Assembly: GCA_037975125.1 (NCBI GenBank)
Contig: CM075858.1
Span: 68,052,140-68,116,139, forward strand
Direction: 5' to 3'
Length of the DNA stretch: 64,000 nt
Origin: Latrodectus hesperus
Taxonomy: Eukaryota > Arthropoda > Arachnida > Araneae > Theridiidae
The position numbers were made by a program, and so were the translations under genes. This document shows, piece after piece, positions 1 to 15,100 of this stretch. The notes beneath the pieces are model-generated. The model saw only the letters and a program-made list of their open reading frames with translations, was not told the DNA's origin and made no database searches. Within the stretch, counting starts at the first letter, position 1, and each line of letters opens with the position of its first letter.

Positions 1-50
1 CTAACTTTGAAACGAAGGCCAGAGCTCAAGCCTGACGTCTACCAACGCGC
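1..50 (-). repeat. SINE head fragment cut by the window edge
   Basis: Plus-strand text here resembles the tRNA-like head of the SINE at 23357-23535, including the shared stretch cgaaggc-agagc, which is also read from the minus strand there. The match is short and diverged, so this is only a possible truncated copy. Confidence 0.25.
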
Positions 51-144
51 CATCTATTAAATTTAAGACCAAAGTACACTAATCATTGAGCACCCATTTC
101 AATTAAACCTAACAAGAAAAACATTATCAGTCAAACTATAAACA

Positions 145-3913
<3,769 letters not shown>

Positions 3914-5059
3914 TTATAGGCAATTTTGGTTTTGTTGATCAATAGTAGATATGATAAGGGCAAAGGTAATGAACGTTCCAATTATTGAGTAAAAATTTGA
4001 CTTGGTGTAGGCTAAAATATTGTCTCCAGTCAATACCATTCCAGGCATGTCGATAATTTCTTTCAATAGGGATTTTCTTAAGATAGCAGAGTGTCCACGG
4101 AAACATGATCTATAAGATATGTACATGCTGTAAAATGCATCTTTAATGCTGTGAATTCGGTCGGGTATCTCGCTAGCACATAGAAATATTATATATACAG
4201 AGAAGAAGTTGTACGCAATAAAGAAACAGGTCACGACTATCTTAGGAAGAAAAAACATATTTAATTTAAATTCTTTCAGAAGTAAATAAAAGTCTGATAA
4301 ACTTGTAAATGTGCTTGACAAACATAGGTAATAAGAGCTGTAAGAGAAAATTTGTTGAATTTTCTTTAAATTTTCAGTTATTGCTATGTACCTATCAATG
4401 AATGTATTTTCAAAACTAACTTTCAAAATCGAAAATCTTTCCATGTCACACTGAAATGTTAGCAGTGATGTTGAAGAATAATGGCAGCATGTAACGAATG
4501 TTAGCAGCATTAAACTAGAAAATATCATGGGTAAAGTGAATAAAAGGAAAAGTTTAATACATATGCAAACATTTTCCATGAATTTGCTGTTCATTGTCCA
4601 ACTATACAGGTAAAAGCTCAAAATTGATTTTGAAAACTCTTCGTTCTTCAAAAGCATCATTGTTAAATTAAGTACGTTTGGATATAAAAACAGAAAAATT
4701 ATTCCGTAGTTCACATTGATTGTTTTCTTCCTGTTTTCATCGTACCTTTTGCTCAGCTCTTGAACTTTGTTCAAAAGTAATACAATATCTCTTTTCTTAT
4801 CGCGCAATTGATGCCAAGCTTTGATTTGAAATAATAGAGCCATACAGTAAAATCCATTCACTCTGAGGTCAATTCCATTAGTGTATGAGTCAAAAATGCT
4901 CACTATTATCATGTCAAAACAACTTATATGATATAAGAACGAAAGAAGTATGGAGCATATTCTTCTATACCTGTTTCTGTCCTCTATAATTCCAATGTAA
5001 GAGAGACATAATTTGAGATAGACAAATTTATCCATTGCATGATTATTCTTTCCTAGCAT
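3914..5059 (-). CDS. Seven-helix chemoreceptor-like protein (gustatory receptor type), copy A
   Basis: This is a 381-residue, single-exon membrane protein. Hydrophobic segments lie near residues 34-55, 68-84, 118-140, 168-193, 243-260, 268-295 and 354-373, giving seven predicted helices without a signal peptide. The length, the intracellular-looking charged N-terminus and the C-terminal pattern (VLTGDNI, then YTKSNFYSIIGTFITFALI, in the place of the TYhhhhhQF helix of insect gustatory receptors) fit the arthropod Gr superfamily of ligand-gated chemosensory channels. Assignment rests on pattern recognition, not on a search. The start is supported because the bases just before the ATG (gatttttaaa) are the same in copy B at 28755-29900, which also has 381 residues and aligns without gaps at roughly 70-75% identity. 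An X-box-like motif lies 144 bp upstream. The frame is intact, so the gene is probably functional. It could instead belong to a different orphan 7TM family. Confidence 0.75.
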   Translation of the reverse strand: MLGKNNHAMDKFVYLKLCLSYIGIIEDRNRYRRICSILLSFLYHISCFDMIIVSIFDSYTNGIDLRVNGFYCMALLFQIKAWHQLRDKKRDIVLLLNKVQELSKRYDENRKKTINVNYGIIFLFLYPNVLNLTMMLLKNEEFSKSILSFYLYSWTMNSKFMENVCICIKLFLLFTLPMIFSSLMLLTFVTCCHYSSTSLLTFQCDMERFSILKVSFENTFIDRYIAITENLKKIQQIFSYSSYYLCLSSTFTSLSDFYLLLKEFKLNMFFLPKIVVTCFFIAYNFFSVYIIFLCASEIPDRIHSIKDAFYSMYISYRSCFRGHSAILRKSLLKEIIDMPGMVLTGDNILAYTKSNFYSIIGTFITFALIISTIDQQNQNCL

Positions 5060-5260
5060 TTTAAAAATCTCAACAATTCTTAGATTTAAAACTCCATAAC
5101 AAATAAAAAGATGTTATAATGCGTATTATGAGACAGTTTCCCCAATTTAAATATCAGTTTTATATTTAGACATCACTGACGGTAAAAGCTTAGAGCATTA
5201 ATGTTGCTAAGCAACAAAGAATCACAATTATTAAAAAATGTTCTATGATTGATATTCTAT
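5060..5260 (-). promoter_or_regulatory. Conserved 5' flank of chemoreceptor copy A
   Basis: The minus-strand sequence upstream of copy A aligns essentially without gaps to the 200 bp upstream of copy B (28554-28754). Shared blocks include agaacattttt, tctttgttgc, a TCAxTGAxGTC block, tataacatct, atttgttaa and the bases next to the ATG. The alignment suggests that promoter and 5'UTR were duplicated together with the gene and have been retained. No TATA box can be called with confidence. Confidence 0.65.
5203..5215 (-). promoter_or_regulatory. X-box-like palindrome upstream of copy A
   Basis: Reads GTTGCTTAGCAAC on the coding strand. Two inverted GTTGC half-sites with a 3-bp centre resemble the X-box bound by RFX factors, which drive genes of ciliated sensory neurons. 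The near edge is 144 bp from the ATG, the same distance as in copy B. One position departs from the usual GTNRCC half-site, so binding is inferred only. Confidence 0.5.
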
Positions 5261-6928
5261 TAACGATTTTCTAAGCAGAGCTGTTCTTTTATTTTCTCTT
5301 ATTTATTAATTATAAGTCTTCGATAAAAAAATTATGTTTTACTGAAGTTTTTCAGATCGATTAATTTAATTTTCTTATAAATAAAGTATCTCATATCTAT
5401 TAGGTTCTGAATTAATGAAAAATTACCTTTGTATACATCAATAAAGTAATGGTTCTATTGAAAATTTCTAATAAATATTTATCAGCTTATAGCAGCTTGA
5501 CAATAGCTACTGCCACACTCTCCGACATAAATTCAAAGAAGCTTTGTGTATATATTTTCAATATACCAGTCTATGCGTCTTCCAAATATTGCAAAATTGA
5601 TCTGGTGTAACAGCGGGTGGTGCAAGACGAGTCAATGGTTGTGCAAGTGTGGTTCTCTCATTTTCTTTTGACAATAAATCGGTAGAACAAGTATTTTAAA
5701 GAAGCAATATGAAGAAAAACTAAATTATAATCTCATGGGTAAATATGAACTCTTGAATACTGCGTGGCTCATGAAATCTCGCATTATTCTATTGGAATAT
5801 GGCTGATCATAATTGAGGAAACGTACAGAATGAGAATGAACTCCAGCACTTCAGAGATGTAGTGCCTTCTATTTCTTCTACCGGCAATGAGAACGAAAGA
5901 GATGCGGGAGTAAAATCCATCATCTTTTTAGTATTCATCACTCAACATCCATCAACAGTTTTGTACCCATCAACCATAAAATAAATATCACCTCAAACCA
6001 TGATATCGGGTAAATAGACCTCTTTGGCGATACAAAATGCAACAGATCATAAGTCTTCTCTCCCTTCAGTATTTTCAAACTCGAATCTTGTCATTGTTTT
6101 GTGGCAGTCAGAGCAGAGAAATATCAGTAAAAACAATGACTTTTCATTCCATTTTTCTATATCCGTCGTTCATCATACAATTTGTGGCACAAATTTCTGG
6201 GTTTTTATTCAAGAGTAAACCAACAATAGGCACCTTGTCGTATTTTCCCTTTTCTGCAAACAAAGTCGTATAGTACGAGCAGGCACCGAAATATTCGAAA
6301 GTGGCTACAGACAATGAGCTATGATTCATGATGTGGTTGAGCATTCCAGCACTGCTATGCCCACAATATAATTAAGCGCTCGCTAGCTGCCTAAAGAGGT
6401 CAGTTTTTCACTTCTACTATCAATCTTAAATCCAATGTTTGCAGATCCACTAAAAAGTTGGTTGGTTTCATCTTACGCGATCATTGATTACACTGAAGGA
6501 TAATCTGCAAATGTAAACTCCTATATCATCTTGAATTCATAATCTAACTTCATCGCAGAGTAAATTTCAAATGATTTGCATTCTTTCTTTCAGGCGTTGC
6601 ATTTTCGATGGCTAGCAGTGTATTTGACTTTCTCTACCATAGCAATCACTGTTAAATATTAAGATAGATGACATTTAGTATGTCTCTAGAAAAAAGACAT
6701 TGCTGATAGATAAGTTAATATTTTAGCAGAGTAGTAAACAGTCTAACATTTTAAGAATATTGTAAGACATTTTAATATCTACCACACAAATGCCTTTCGT
6801 TATATTTTTTAAAGACGTGGGCCTGACATGTGTTAAGAAAAGTGCAGTATCCATCTCATATTGATTATTTGTGCTTAATTAATAATAATTACTTGAGGTC
6901 TACCATAATGAACAGTGTGATTCTGATT
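5261..6928. other. Intergenic, no gene recognised
   Basis: Overlapping short ORFs on both strands at 6024-6344 show no motif or codon pattern that I recognise. A weak inverted match (gacctcttt near 6018 and 6395) could mark a short decayed element, but I cannot define its ends. Confidence 0.5.
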
Positions 6929-7279
6929 TTAGTCTTTATAAATCCAATGATGCAAAATTTTGACAACCCACAATGGGCAATCAAATAGCCTCAGAGCTAT
7001 CATTTTTAATATCCACCTCATAAATTGCTCTTCTAGAATTTTCACAGGTAGTGTGTTGAATTCACGTGTCATAAAGGAGAAAGTCCCAAAAAACCCCAAA
7101 TCACACATCCCTGCAGATTTGCATGCAGAAATCAGAAGTGCAAAATCAATATCTCGCGGTTCGGCAGTTTCCCGAATGAACTTGTGACCTTCCGTCGGGA
7201 AGAGCACTGTCCTATTATGAAGCAGTATTTTGGTACAGCGTAGTGTATAGCTTAACTGCTGAAGAGTGTTGTTAACCAA
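6929..7279 (-). CDS. Unrecognised 116-codon ORF
   Basis: This open frame encodes 116 residues within a patch that is clearly richer in GC than its surroundings, which hints at a former coding or mobile sequence. I recognise no domain. The product has no signal peptide and no clear membrane helix. It contains a Cys near the middle (SACKSAGMCDLG) but no metal-binding pattern. There is no intact neighbour, no obvious splice site and no paralogue in the window. An antisense frame of 75 codons overlaps it and is no less plausible. It may be a fragment of an old transposon or a chance ORF. Confidence 0.15.
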   Translation of the reverse strand: MVNNTLQQLSYTLRCTKILLHNRTVLFPTEGHKFIRETAEPRDIDFALLISACKSAGMCDLGFFGTFSFMTREFNTLPVKILEEQFMRWILKMIALRLFDCPLWVVKILHHWIYKD

Positions 7280-8404
7280 TAATTTTCAATACTTTGCTTA
7301 GAATGTCTCACGTGAAAGAATTTTAGAATTTTATTTCAGATATTTCTTTCGTATGATTTATTAGCAACTATTTAATGGTATTATAGATATGAATTGAATT
7401 ATACCTTCTTTTTCATTCAGTAATCTTCAAACATTTAACATTTTTAATAGAAATGGCAGAAATATTTTAAATTTTGAGAGAGATTATTCAAAACGCAGAA
7501 TTAGTTACTTTTTTCTGAAAACCAATTTCCAAAATCAAAATGGAATTTCGAAATTACCAATTTCCAAAATAGTTTCCGAGCTGACGTGGATGTTTGAGCC
7601 CTTTGTTCTTTAGTTCAACCATTCGTTTCTTCTCATCTCATTTTGAGTACATGTTCTGGACATTAACTAGAACATGTACTCATCGTGTACTAAACTTTTT
7701 CCTTCATTTATGGGAATAAAAAAAATGTATCAAGGAGCCACACGTGTTTGTTTGGGAATGTTAAGAGTTATTTGAATCACTTTTCGTAGGGTAAGAATGA
7801 GTGGATATTCCTATGCAAAACATTATTGCATTGACGGAAAAATAAATCAGTCCCAACATTTTGATCTAGTATTTAGTATGGAATGAATATAATTAAGTTC
7901 TTGCATACCAATGCCCTTCTCCTATATTATAATATAAATAATGAAAATGATACACATAATAATGAAAATAATATAAATAATAAAAATGAAACACACAAAA
8001 GTATAAACTATCCGCTCTAAACTATAGACTTGATCAAATGAGACATCATTTTAGTGTTAAAATGATAGAAATCCCCAACTATGATTGCTTTGAATCTAAC
8101 CCAGCCGAGGTAGCTAATGAATGCTTAGATCTTTGGTGCTCAAGCAGAAGATTTTATTCGTTTCAACTTTAATTTTCAGTTAATTAAACTTTTCATTTAA
8201 AAAATACGTCGTAGAGCAACATCCCTAACTAATGTGACTTCATCTGATGTCTATAACTTACAGTAAACTTAAATAATGTTTTAGAGTAATAATATTATTT
8301 AACTTGCCACCTTGGAACATTAGCTTATATAACAACCATTCCCCTATACTGATGAAAATTTTTTGTGCCCTTTTAAACATTGACTAGACTGAAAACTGAA
8401 TGAT
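7280..8404. other. Intergenic with one hairpin
   Basis: No gene is recognised. The only structured item is the hairpin at 7645-7681. Confidence 0.5.
7645..7681. repeat. Perfect 13-bp inverted repeat, 11-nt loop
   Basis: gagtacatgttct at 7645-7657 is followed by its exact reverse complement at 7669-7681. Function is unknown. Confidence 0.85.
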
Positions 8405-8520
8405 TATCGTGATTGCCTTTGGTTCAATGGTTGGTAGCCTCAATTCCCTCTGCAGCGGCGATTGTTTGTCATGACTAGGTATCCACTTTAAATTATAAGT
8501 GCCAATCCAATTAAGCCCCC
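8405..8520 (+). repeat. Degenerate tRNA-derived SINE, same family as 23357-23535
   Basis: The stretch ggtatccactttaaa, followed by a ccaattaagcccc block, corresponds to the body of the SINE at 23357-23535 read on its own strand. The tRNA-like head is badly decayed. Confidence 0.45.
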
Positions 8521-9209
8521 TTTTGAAAACAAATTGAAATAGAATGAGAGAATAAAATAACAAACTTTGAAGTTCCCCCCTTGTTTTAATTTGCTTCTCC
8601 GCTCTAACCAGCAGTACATTAACAGTATTTTTATTAAATCATAGACTAAACTTTGATGATGAGAAAACATTTTTATACGGTCTATAATCTGATCTATTGT
8701 GGTAGTTAAAATGATTTTCTATTTCACAGTTGCGATTATCAAATCTGCTTAAGCCATTAATTAATCTATCGTAAATTTCACAATCAAAAATATTGAAGTT
8801 TTCAAACTAGAAGTATTTGAGAATAATTTTTGCCACTCTTGGTATCCGTCTTTAATTTTGCAAATTATAAACATTTATATAAAATTATATCCATATGTCT
8901 GTCTAATAAGAATTATTTGAAAGAAGCAAAAGAATTTTTACTATTTTAAAGTAAATTAAAATAGTAAACATTTTTCTTTGCTGAAGATGATTGAGTGCTA
9001 TTTAAATGTTTAAATTTAACGTAATTTCTCGTATATTATTTAAAGTATTTTAAAACAAGTGAAGTTTCTACATTAAAGTGCATATTTTTTGTTATTTTTA
9101 TGAGAAACAAATGAAATCTCACTAATTTTTTGTTTCACTTTTTAATATCTTCCTTTTCATACACGCTTTGATTGAATAAATAGATAAATTTGAAAATTAA
9201 AAGCTGAAT

Positions 9210-9360
9210 CGGAGGTCAGAGAGTTTTTAATCTTGAGAACAATATTTCGTGCTTTCGAATCCTACCACGATCTTTGATGCCTGTAGTATTTTGGTATCCA
9301 TTTTAAACTACAATTCTCTGTCTAATTAGCCTTCGTATATAAAAAATGGCTGAGTCAACT
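9210..9360 (+). repeat. Diverged tRNA-derived SINE, same family as 23357-23535
   Basis: It contains ttcgaatcctacc (the B-box region), then tgtagt, ggtatccattttaaac and gtctaattagcc-tcgt in the same order as the SINE at 23357-23535. The A-box end is decayed. Confidence 0.6.
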
Positions 9361-11410
9361 ATCTTGTCTAGGATGTGTGAGATGTTTTGAAATTCACTTT
9401 AAAATTTAAGTTTCATGAGCAAGCTATATCTTATGATTATTTACTTTCTTAACATTCTTATGCATTCTACTTTGCTTTATTACATAAATTAATACGACTG
9501 TAAAAAATATATTTACTTTCCTTTAATTATGGCAACAAATTAACTTTTTTGATTTTGTGAATAATTTTGAGCTATTTAAGGGATAAAAATATTTAACAAA
9601 ACGTAAAATGTATTAATTTCCCAATAATTTCTAAAAAAGAAGCAAATTTATTTATTGTACTTATTCACGTGATTATACAATAAATTTCATCTTTTAGAAG
9701 CATATCTAGGATTATTCTTTTTATTAGTGGGAACTAAAAAAAAATTAAATAAAACATTATTGCAATAGATTGGTAGATACAATATATTACAATTCAATCC
9801 AATAATATGTTTCGACTAATATTGATGTAGAACGCACTCATTATATTTTGATTTTTAATTTAAGTCTTTTAAATATGTATCTTTCACATTTAACATAATA
9901 ATTTATTTTGGGAACTTATATACCATTGTAATTCTTAATTAGTTATATAATGGTTTTGCTGAAAGGAACTGAAAAACTGTTGGCAAGATCAGTGATTAAA
10001 TTTTGAGAGAATAACTATTAAAACAATTTTATTGTCAATATACTATTTTTCAGAATAAATTATGATATAAAATATACAGTAAACTTCTACTTGTTCAATA
10101 AATTATGGCCATCTTGGGTTCTAAAACTCAATTAATGCGTTATTTTCAAATATTATTAACGTAACTTTAAAAGGATAGAGTAAATGTAAAACGATAGAAC
10201 ATCCAATAAAATATGTGTTTAGTTTTTATAATTAAGATATTTATCTTGTGTCTTCATTGAATTTCATTCCGGGGTTAAATTGTGAGTAATTTCACGAAAC
10301 GGAATTAAATTTATATTAGAATGGTTCTCTTAGCTTATTTAAAATATATGCTATGTTTTACTCCGTAGTTTTGATAAATTTCTGTAATTTAAATCGAATT
10401 TGACACTGATTGATACTCTCTATAATATCGTTATACATCTATCTAATGCAATTTTAGAACGCCTCCTTACTTGAAGACAGCACATTGGTTCTTTTTTTTT
10501 CCTCGATTAAAATCCTTCTTTAAGATATCCCTTCTTTTCCACATTCCTACCGATTAATTTCTTTCGTACGTACTAAGATCAATGAATGCAAGTTTGCTTG
10601 GAACAGAATCGTATTTCAGTAACTTATGACGCGTTAAATTCTAACACTTGAAAAAGTTCCCTTCTTAAAGAGCAAAACACAGAAATAATTATGGTGACAG
10701 TGAAAGTTCTTCAGTGATGCATATCCAATCTACGATTTTTCTTATAGAAAATCAAAAAGTGACATCGGAAATTCCCCTTATATTTAACTCTTTCACATCA
10801 AAGCACTACATTATTCATATTTATTTAATTATTTAAGTTTCATAGTCAAATAAAAATGTACAAGCGTTATTCTTAAGTAACTAGCTTATATGATTGAGGA
10901 AAACAAGCAAAACTGGGAATGAACTTGTCATGTGGTTTTGAGTCTTAGGAGGAATCAATAAGTTCACTGAAGAACGTCAAGACCTGTCAGTTTAAAATAT
11001 ACAATTTTCTATATTATATGTTTTAAACTCATACTTATATATACATGATATTCAACTTCAGTTATGTTTCCAATCATAAATAAAAATATTCATGAAATTT
11101 GGGAAACAATGCTCCTTCTGGAAATATAGAACAAACTTTGTTGATATATTATGTGTCGAATAAAATGACCATTAAAGGATGATACATACATTTTTTTAAA
11201 CATATAAGGAATTTTTGATTGATTCTGAGAATAGATTTTAGGAAGAATCTTAGCAACACGCAATTTTGAAACCTGGTAACTCTTGAATATCAAACTATTT
11301 ACTGATCTTCCATTTTATAGAACTAACTCTTGCGACTGGCATTCAAATAGTTTGATTACCCAATTAATTAACCAAAAGTAAACAACAAAAAAATAATTTT
11401 TCGGTATAAA
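9361..11410. other. Intergenic, no gene recognised
   Basis: AT-rich, with only one short minus-strand ORF (67 codons, 11090-11293) that has no motif. Nothing else is supported. Confidence 0.5.
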
Positions 11411-11413
11411 TAT

Positions 11414-11713
11414 TTATTTTAAGAAAGTGGAATTCGCATTCCTTTTCAAATGTTCCACTTGTTTTTCCATGATTTTGAGGAATCGGTTGATGTCCCTGTT
11501 GAGCATGGCTGATTCAGTTTCTGAAGCCATGATGATACGAGAGAGATTATTTGCGACGGAGTTTAGATGTCTGATGCTGTTGCTTGCAAATGTCCTGGAT
11601 TCAAACATTCTTTTCCATGCTCCGATAATGATGTATAAGGAAGTCAAAACAAGGATAACAGCAGCTGAATACGCTGGAAGGGCTCCTCGCATTCCTGGAA
11701 AATTTTCAATAGC
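11414..11713 (-). CDS. Possible terminal exon: one membrane helix plus coiled coil
   Basis: On the minus strand a good splice acceptor (pyrimidine-rich tract ending in ttttatttttcag) is followed directly by an open frame of about 99 codons ending in TAA at 11414. The product has a hydrophobic segment (AYSAAVILVLTSLYIIIGAW) and then a charged helical stretch with heptad-like spacing (RHLNSVANNLSRII through EKQVEHLKR). An AATAAA overlaps the stop. I do not recognise the family. The upstream exons are not identified, although the ORF at 11850-12173 on the same strand is a candidate neighbour. A 98-codon antisense frame overlaps, but it looks less like a protein. The exon call is inference. Confidence 0.35.
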   Translation of the reverse strand, partial: AIENFPGMRGALPAYSAAVILVLTSLYIIIGAWKRMFESRTFASNSIRHLNSVANNLSRIIMASETESAMLNRDINRFLKIMEKQVEHLKRNANSTFLK

Positions 11714-11849
11714 TGAAAAATAAAAAGAAGTTATCAGTAACTGTAATGCATAGAAAAGTCATTACTCAACAGAAAAAAAATGTGGTTTAAATTACACTGA
11801 TATATAAGAATACATTCCATAAAATATTTTAAAAGAACTAAACATAGTG

Positions 11850-12173
11850 TTAAATTACTGCTTGAAAACAACCATGCAACTTTTTATTGGGTAAAATCCT
11901 AGTAAACGTAACTTGTTTAGCACGATTTTCAAATATTTCGCCAATGATAAAGGCTAGCAATTCATAAACATATGTATACGCGAGCATTTCATAATAAAAA
12001 GAAATTTTCACCAAATCCATCGCGTTACGAATACTAGGATTAAGCCATTTATTGTTGAATTCATAGCAATATTCAATTAATGGAATAACAAATGAATAAG
12101 ACCAAAATGTGCATTTGGCCACATTTCCAAATTTCATCAAAAAATTTTCAATGCAAAAATTTAAAAAATTCAT
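11850..12173 (-). CDS. Unrecognised 107-codon ORF, possible upstream exon
   Basis: This minus-strand frame encodes 107 residues that are rich in aromatic and aliphatic residues, with one or two potential membrane segments (around FWSYSFVIPLIEYCYEF and YTYVYELLAFIIGEIF). It lies 140 bp upstream of the putative terminal exon at 11414-11713, so the two could belong to one gene. It ends in its own stop, though, and I could not fix a donor site. The N-terminal coding bases overlap a 60-bp-spaced duplication of the motif cacatttccaaatttc (near 12119 and 12179). It could equally be a chance ORF. Confidence 0.15.
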   Translation of the reverse strand: MNFLNFCIENFLMKFGNVAKCTFWSYSFVIPLIEYCYEFNNKWLNPSIRNAMDLVKISFYYEMLAYTYVYELLAFIIGEIFENRAKQVTFTRILPNKKLHGCFQAVI

Positions 12174-15100
12174 TTGCCCACATTTCCAAATTTCTAAGTT
12201 TATTAAGCTGTAAATGCTAGAAATATTTCAGTGGCATGTTTAAATTTGTAGACTTAAATGTAACCTTAAGAGTTGTATCTAATTTCTGAAAATAATTTAG
12301 GAATACCGGTTCCTCCAAAAGAAAGCTTTAGTAATGCCATCCAAGAGATACATCATTAAATAATATAACAGTACAGTTAGTAAAAAATAAAGGTATAACT
12401 ATCACACTATAACTTCTTAAATCCTTCACTGTAACTTTAATATGACCACAAGAAGCCAAATTTTAAATATTACTGTTCCAATAGGCTTCCTAAGTAAGGG
12501 CCGTTGGTAAGATCAACAATTTATCCCAAGCTTACTTCTGTTAACACACTAGTCTTGAGATATTCTGAAACGATAGTAAAAATATGTCAATAACTATTGG
12601 AAAACCATTCTCTTCTCTGATGACTTCTGCTTAAATCTAGCTTTTGATCCCTTATGTATTTTCCTATGGAGGGAATCAGATATCCACTACTTGCCTTTCA
12701 ATGACAAAGAAATCAATTTTTATGGCAGTAGGAACTTGCTAGTCTGAGATGGCAACATGTTTCATGCCCGCATGTCCTTTCATGTTTCTTAAAAGAGGTG
12801 GTTGTGACGTGTATGACAGAGATATTGTAGGTTTATGTTCTCCATTTCAAACATGCAGCTGTTGTTTCTTATTTAAATTTTAAAATACTCAGCCACGTCG
12901 ATTTCATCTAGTCGAAGAATGTCTTGATAGTAAAGATATTAGTCAGCCAGTTCAATATAAGATAAAAATGCACATATTTTATTTAAATTAACAAACCTAT
13001 AAACATTTTAAATATTGGCAAATATTTAATTCATCAATATTTTAGTCACATTGTGATCTTATTTTCTTATGCATTTAAATTGGAATTTTAAAATAACAGT
13101 TTATCTTTAAGAAACAAGATTTTCATTTTTCTACTGAGCTTGTGGTGAGATTTTCTCTGCAAATACAGATACGTAAAAATTCTGGCAGAGAGTGTTTTGT
13201 GGCTAAGTACGTTTAGCCACCAAACATTTCAGAAAATTACGCTGTTTTTATCCCCCGACTTGCGGGAATCAGAAGTTTTAATTTTTACTGATCTGTATAA
13301 AGAAGATGCCTTTTGACAAAGTAAAATGAACAGTTTAAAGGTAAAGATTCTGTAAAACATTTTAGCACTCCTCTACGTAAATTGACTTTTAGGAAGACTA
13401 TTAATAAATAGAGGATTAGATTCACGCATCCTAAGAAAGAAAACCTGGAAAACGTACCATGCACCAATCATGACAATTATCTATATAGAATACTAGTGCA
13501 AATTAATCGTTTGTTCAGCAATAGTGGGATGGAAACCCTAATGTTACGCTCTAAAGTGCTATTTTACAACTAGAGAACGTTTACCACCCGGGAATAGATG
13601 CTTCAACTTTACTTAATTTCAAATCCAATGGCCGAAAACCATTGTGAAGTATTTTAAACCTACCTAGTGAATTACTTTCCGCTAGGACTTCTCATACATA
13701 AGGGGTAGTATTCATATATCACATAGGAGAAAATCCGGAAAACATTCTAGCATTCGACAGTGTTCAAATGACGAGATATTTATTAGAGATTAAAGCTTAA
13801 AGCATGATAAGTGGTCTTGGAAAACAAAAAGCAATTATTTCTTCTAAAAATCTGTGAAATACCAAATTTTATAGTTTAAGAAATATTCGATGGATTTTAT
13901 GTACTTGTCAATCGATTGACTACCATGCCAATGCGACTCTATTTTCCTAAATTATTTCTGCATGGTATTTTTAAATTACATTACTTTTTCAGACAGGATT
14001 TCGATCCATTTAATAATAATGTTTCTTGCAAAGAATCATTTCAAAACAATTTGTATATATTTGCCAAGTTAAATTAGCCATCAGACCATAAAGCTTAAGC
14101 TATGAATTGATACATTGAGCTTAAAAGAAAAAACGTTCACTCAGTTACATTCGAAAATCTGTAGTTTAAAATAATAAATGTATTTTAACTCCTCTTCACA
14201 CCTGATTGACTATAAGATATTTGAACGTAGCCAAATATTTTTTCTGGGATATTTTTCCTAGATATAGAATTACAGACACATGCCGCAAAGGAGACATTCT
14301 AGAATACTCCCAAGCATTCACTATGACAATTGTGAGCTCATAATTGCACTACTCATTTCTCTTTGTTCAAAAGTGAATCATAATTGAATCCGTTATCTAC
14401 CACTCTGTCATGGTAAGTTTAAGAGATAGATACGCTCATTGAAAATTCAATAAGATAAATAGATTATTTAGATATATCTGCATGTTTAAATCATTTATAA
14501 TAATCATTAAAAATACAATAAAATCTCAGTCTTTGTTCTCTATGTTTAAGATATATTCTTTTATTTTATCGTATTTCCTTTGTATATTGGTACGATAGCA
14601 GACTGGTGGAAAAGGCACTGTTCTTCCCTAGTCCCTAGAATAGCTGATTCAATGCCTGATAAATCCGAAGATCACCGTTTTGAAATGAGATATACATATA
14701 AAACGTTTCTTAAAGTACTCGACTATTGTCAAGGGTAGGTTGCTTAGATTTTGATTTCGTACTTGAATATGCCCAAAAATGGTGATGCTATTAATGGTGA
14801 GCAAGCACCAGCAAATATTCCTGGATCTAATCCAGATATGTGGTCTATCGATTAAATGGAAGCTACCGGGTATGGATCTTCATAATTTAGAAGCAGGGAC
14901 CAAACATAAGAAACCCAATACATTATCTACCATGCCCAATTGATGCAGGCTATGGAGGTTCTTAATCTCCACACTAAGCAGAAATAGTCCATCGGAAAAA
15001 TTCCTATAATGACCTAACTAATCAGTTATAAACAGGTAATCTTGTCACGTAAAATGTGTTGTGTGTGTGCGTTCTTGCCAAATTCCTATCCATGCACATG

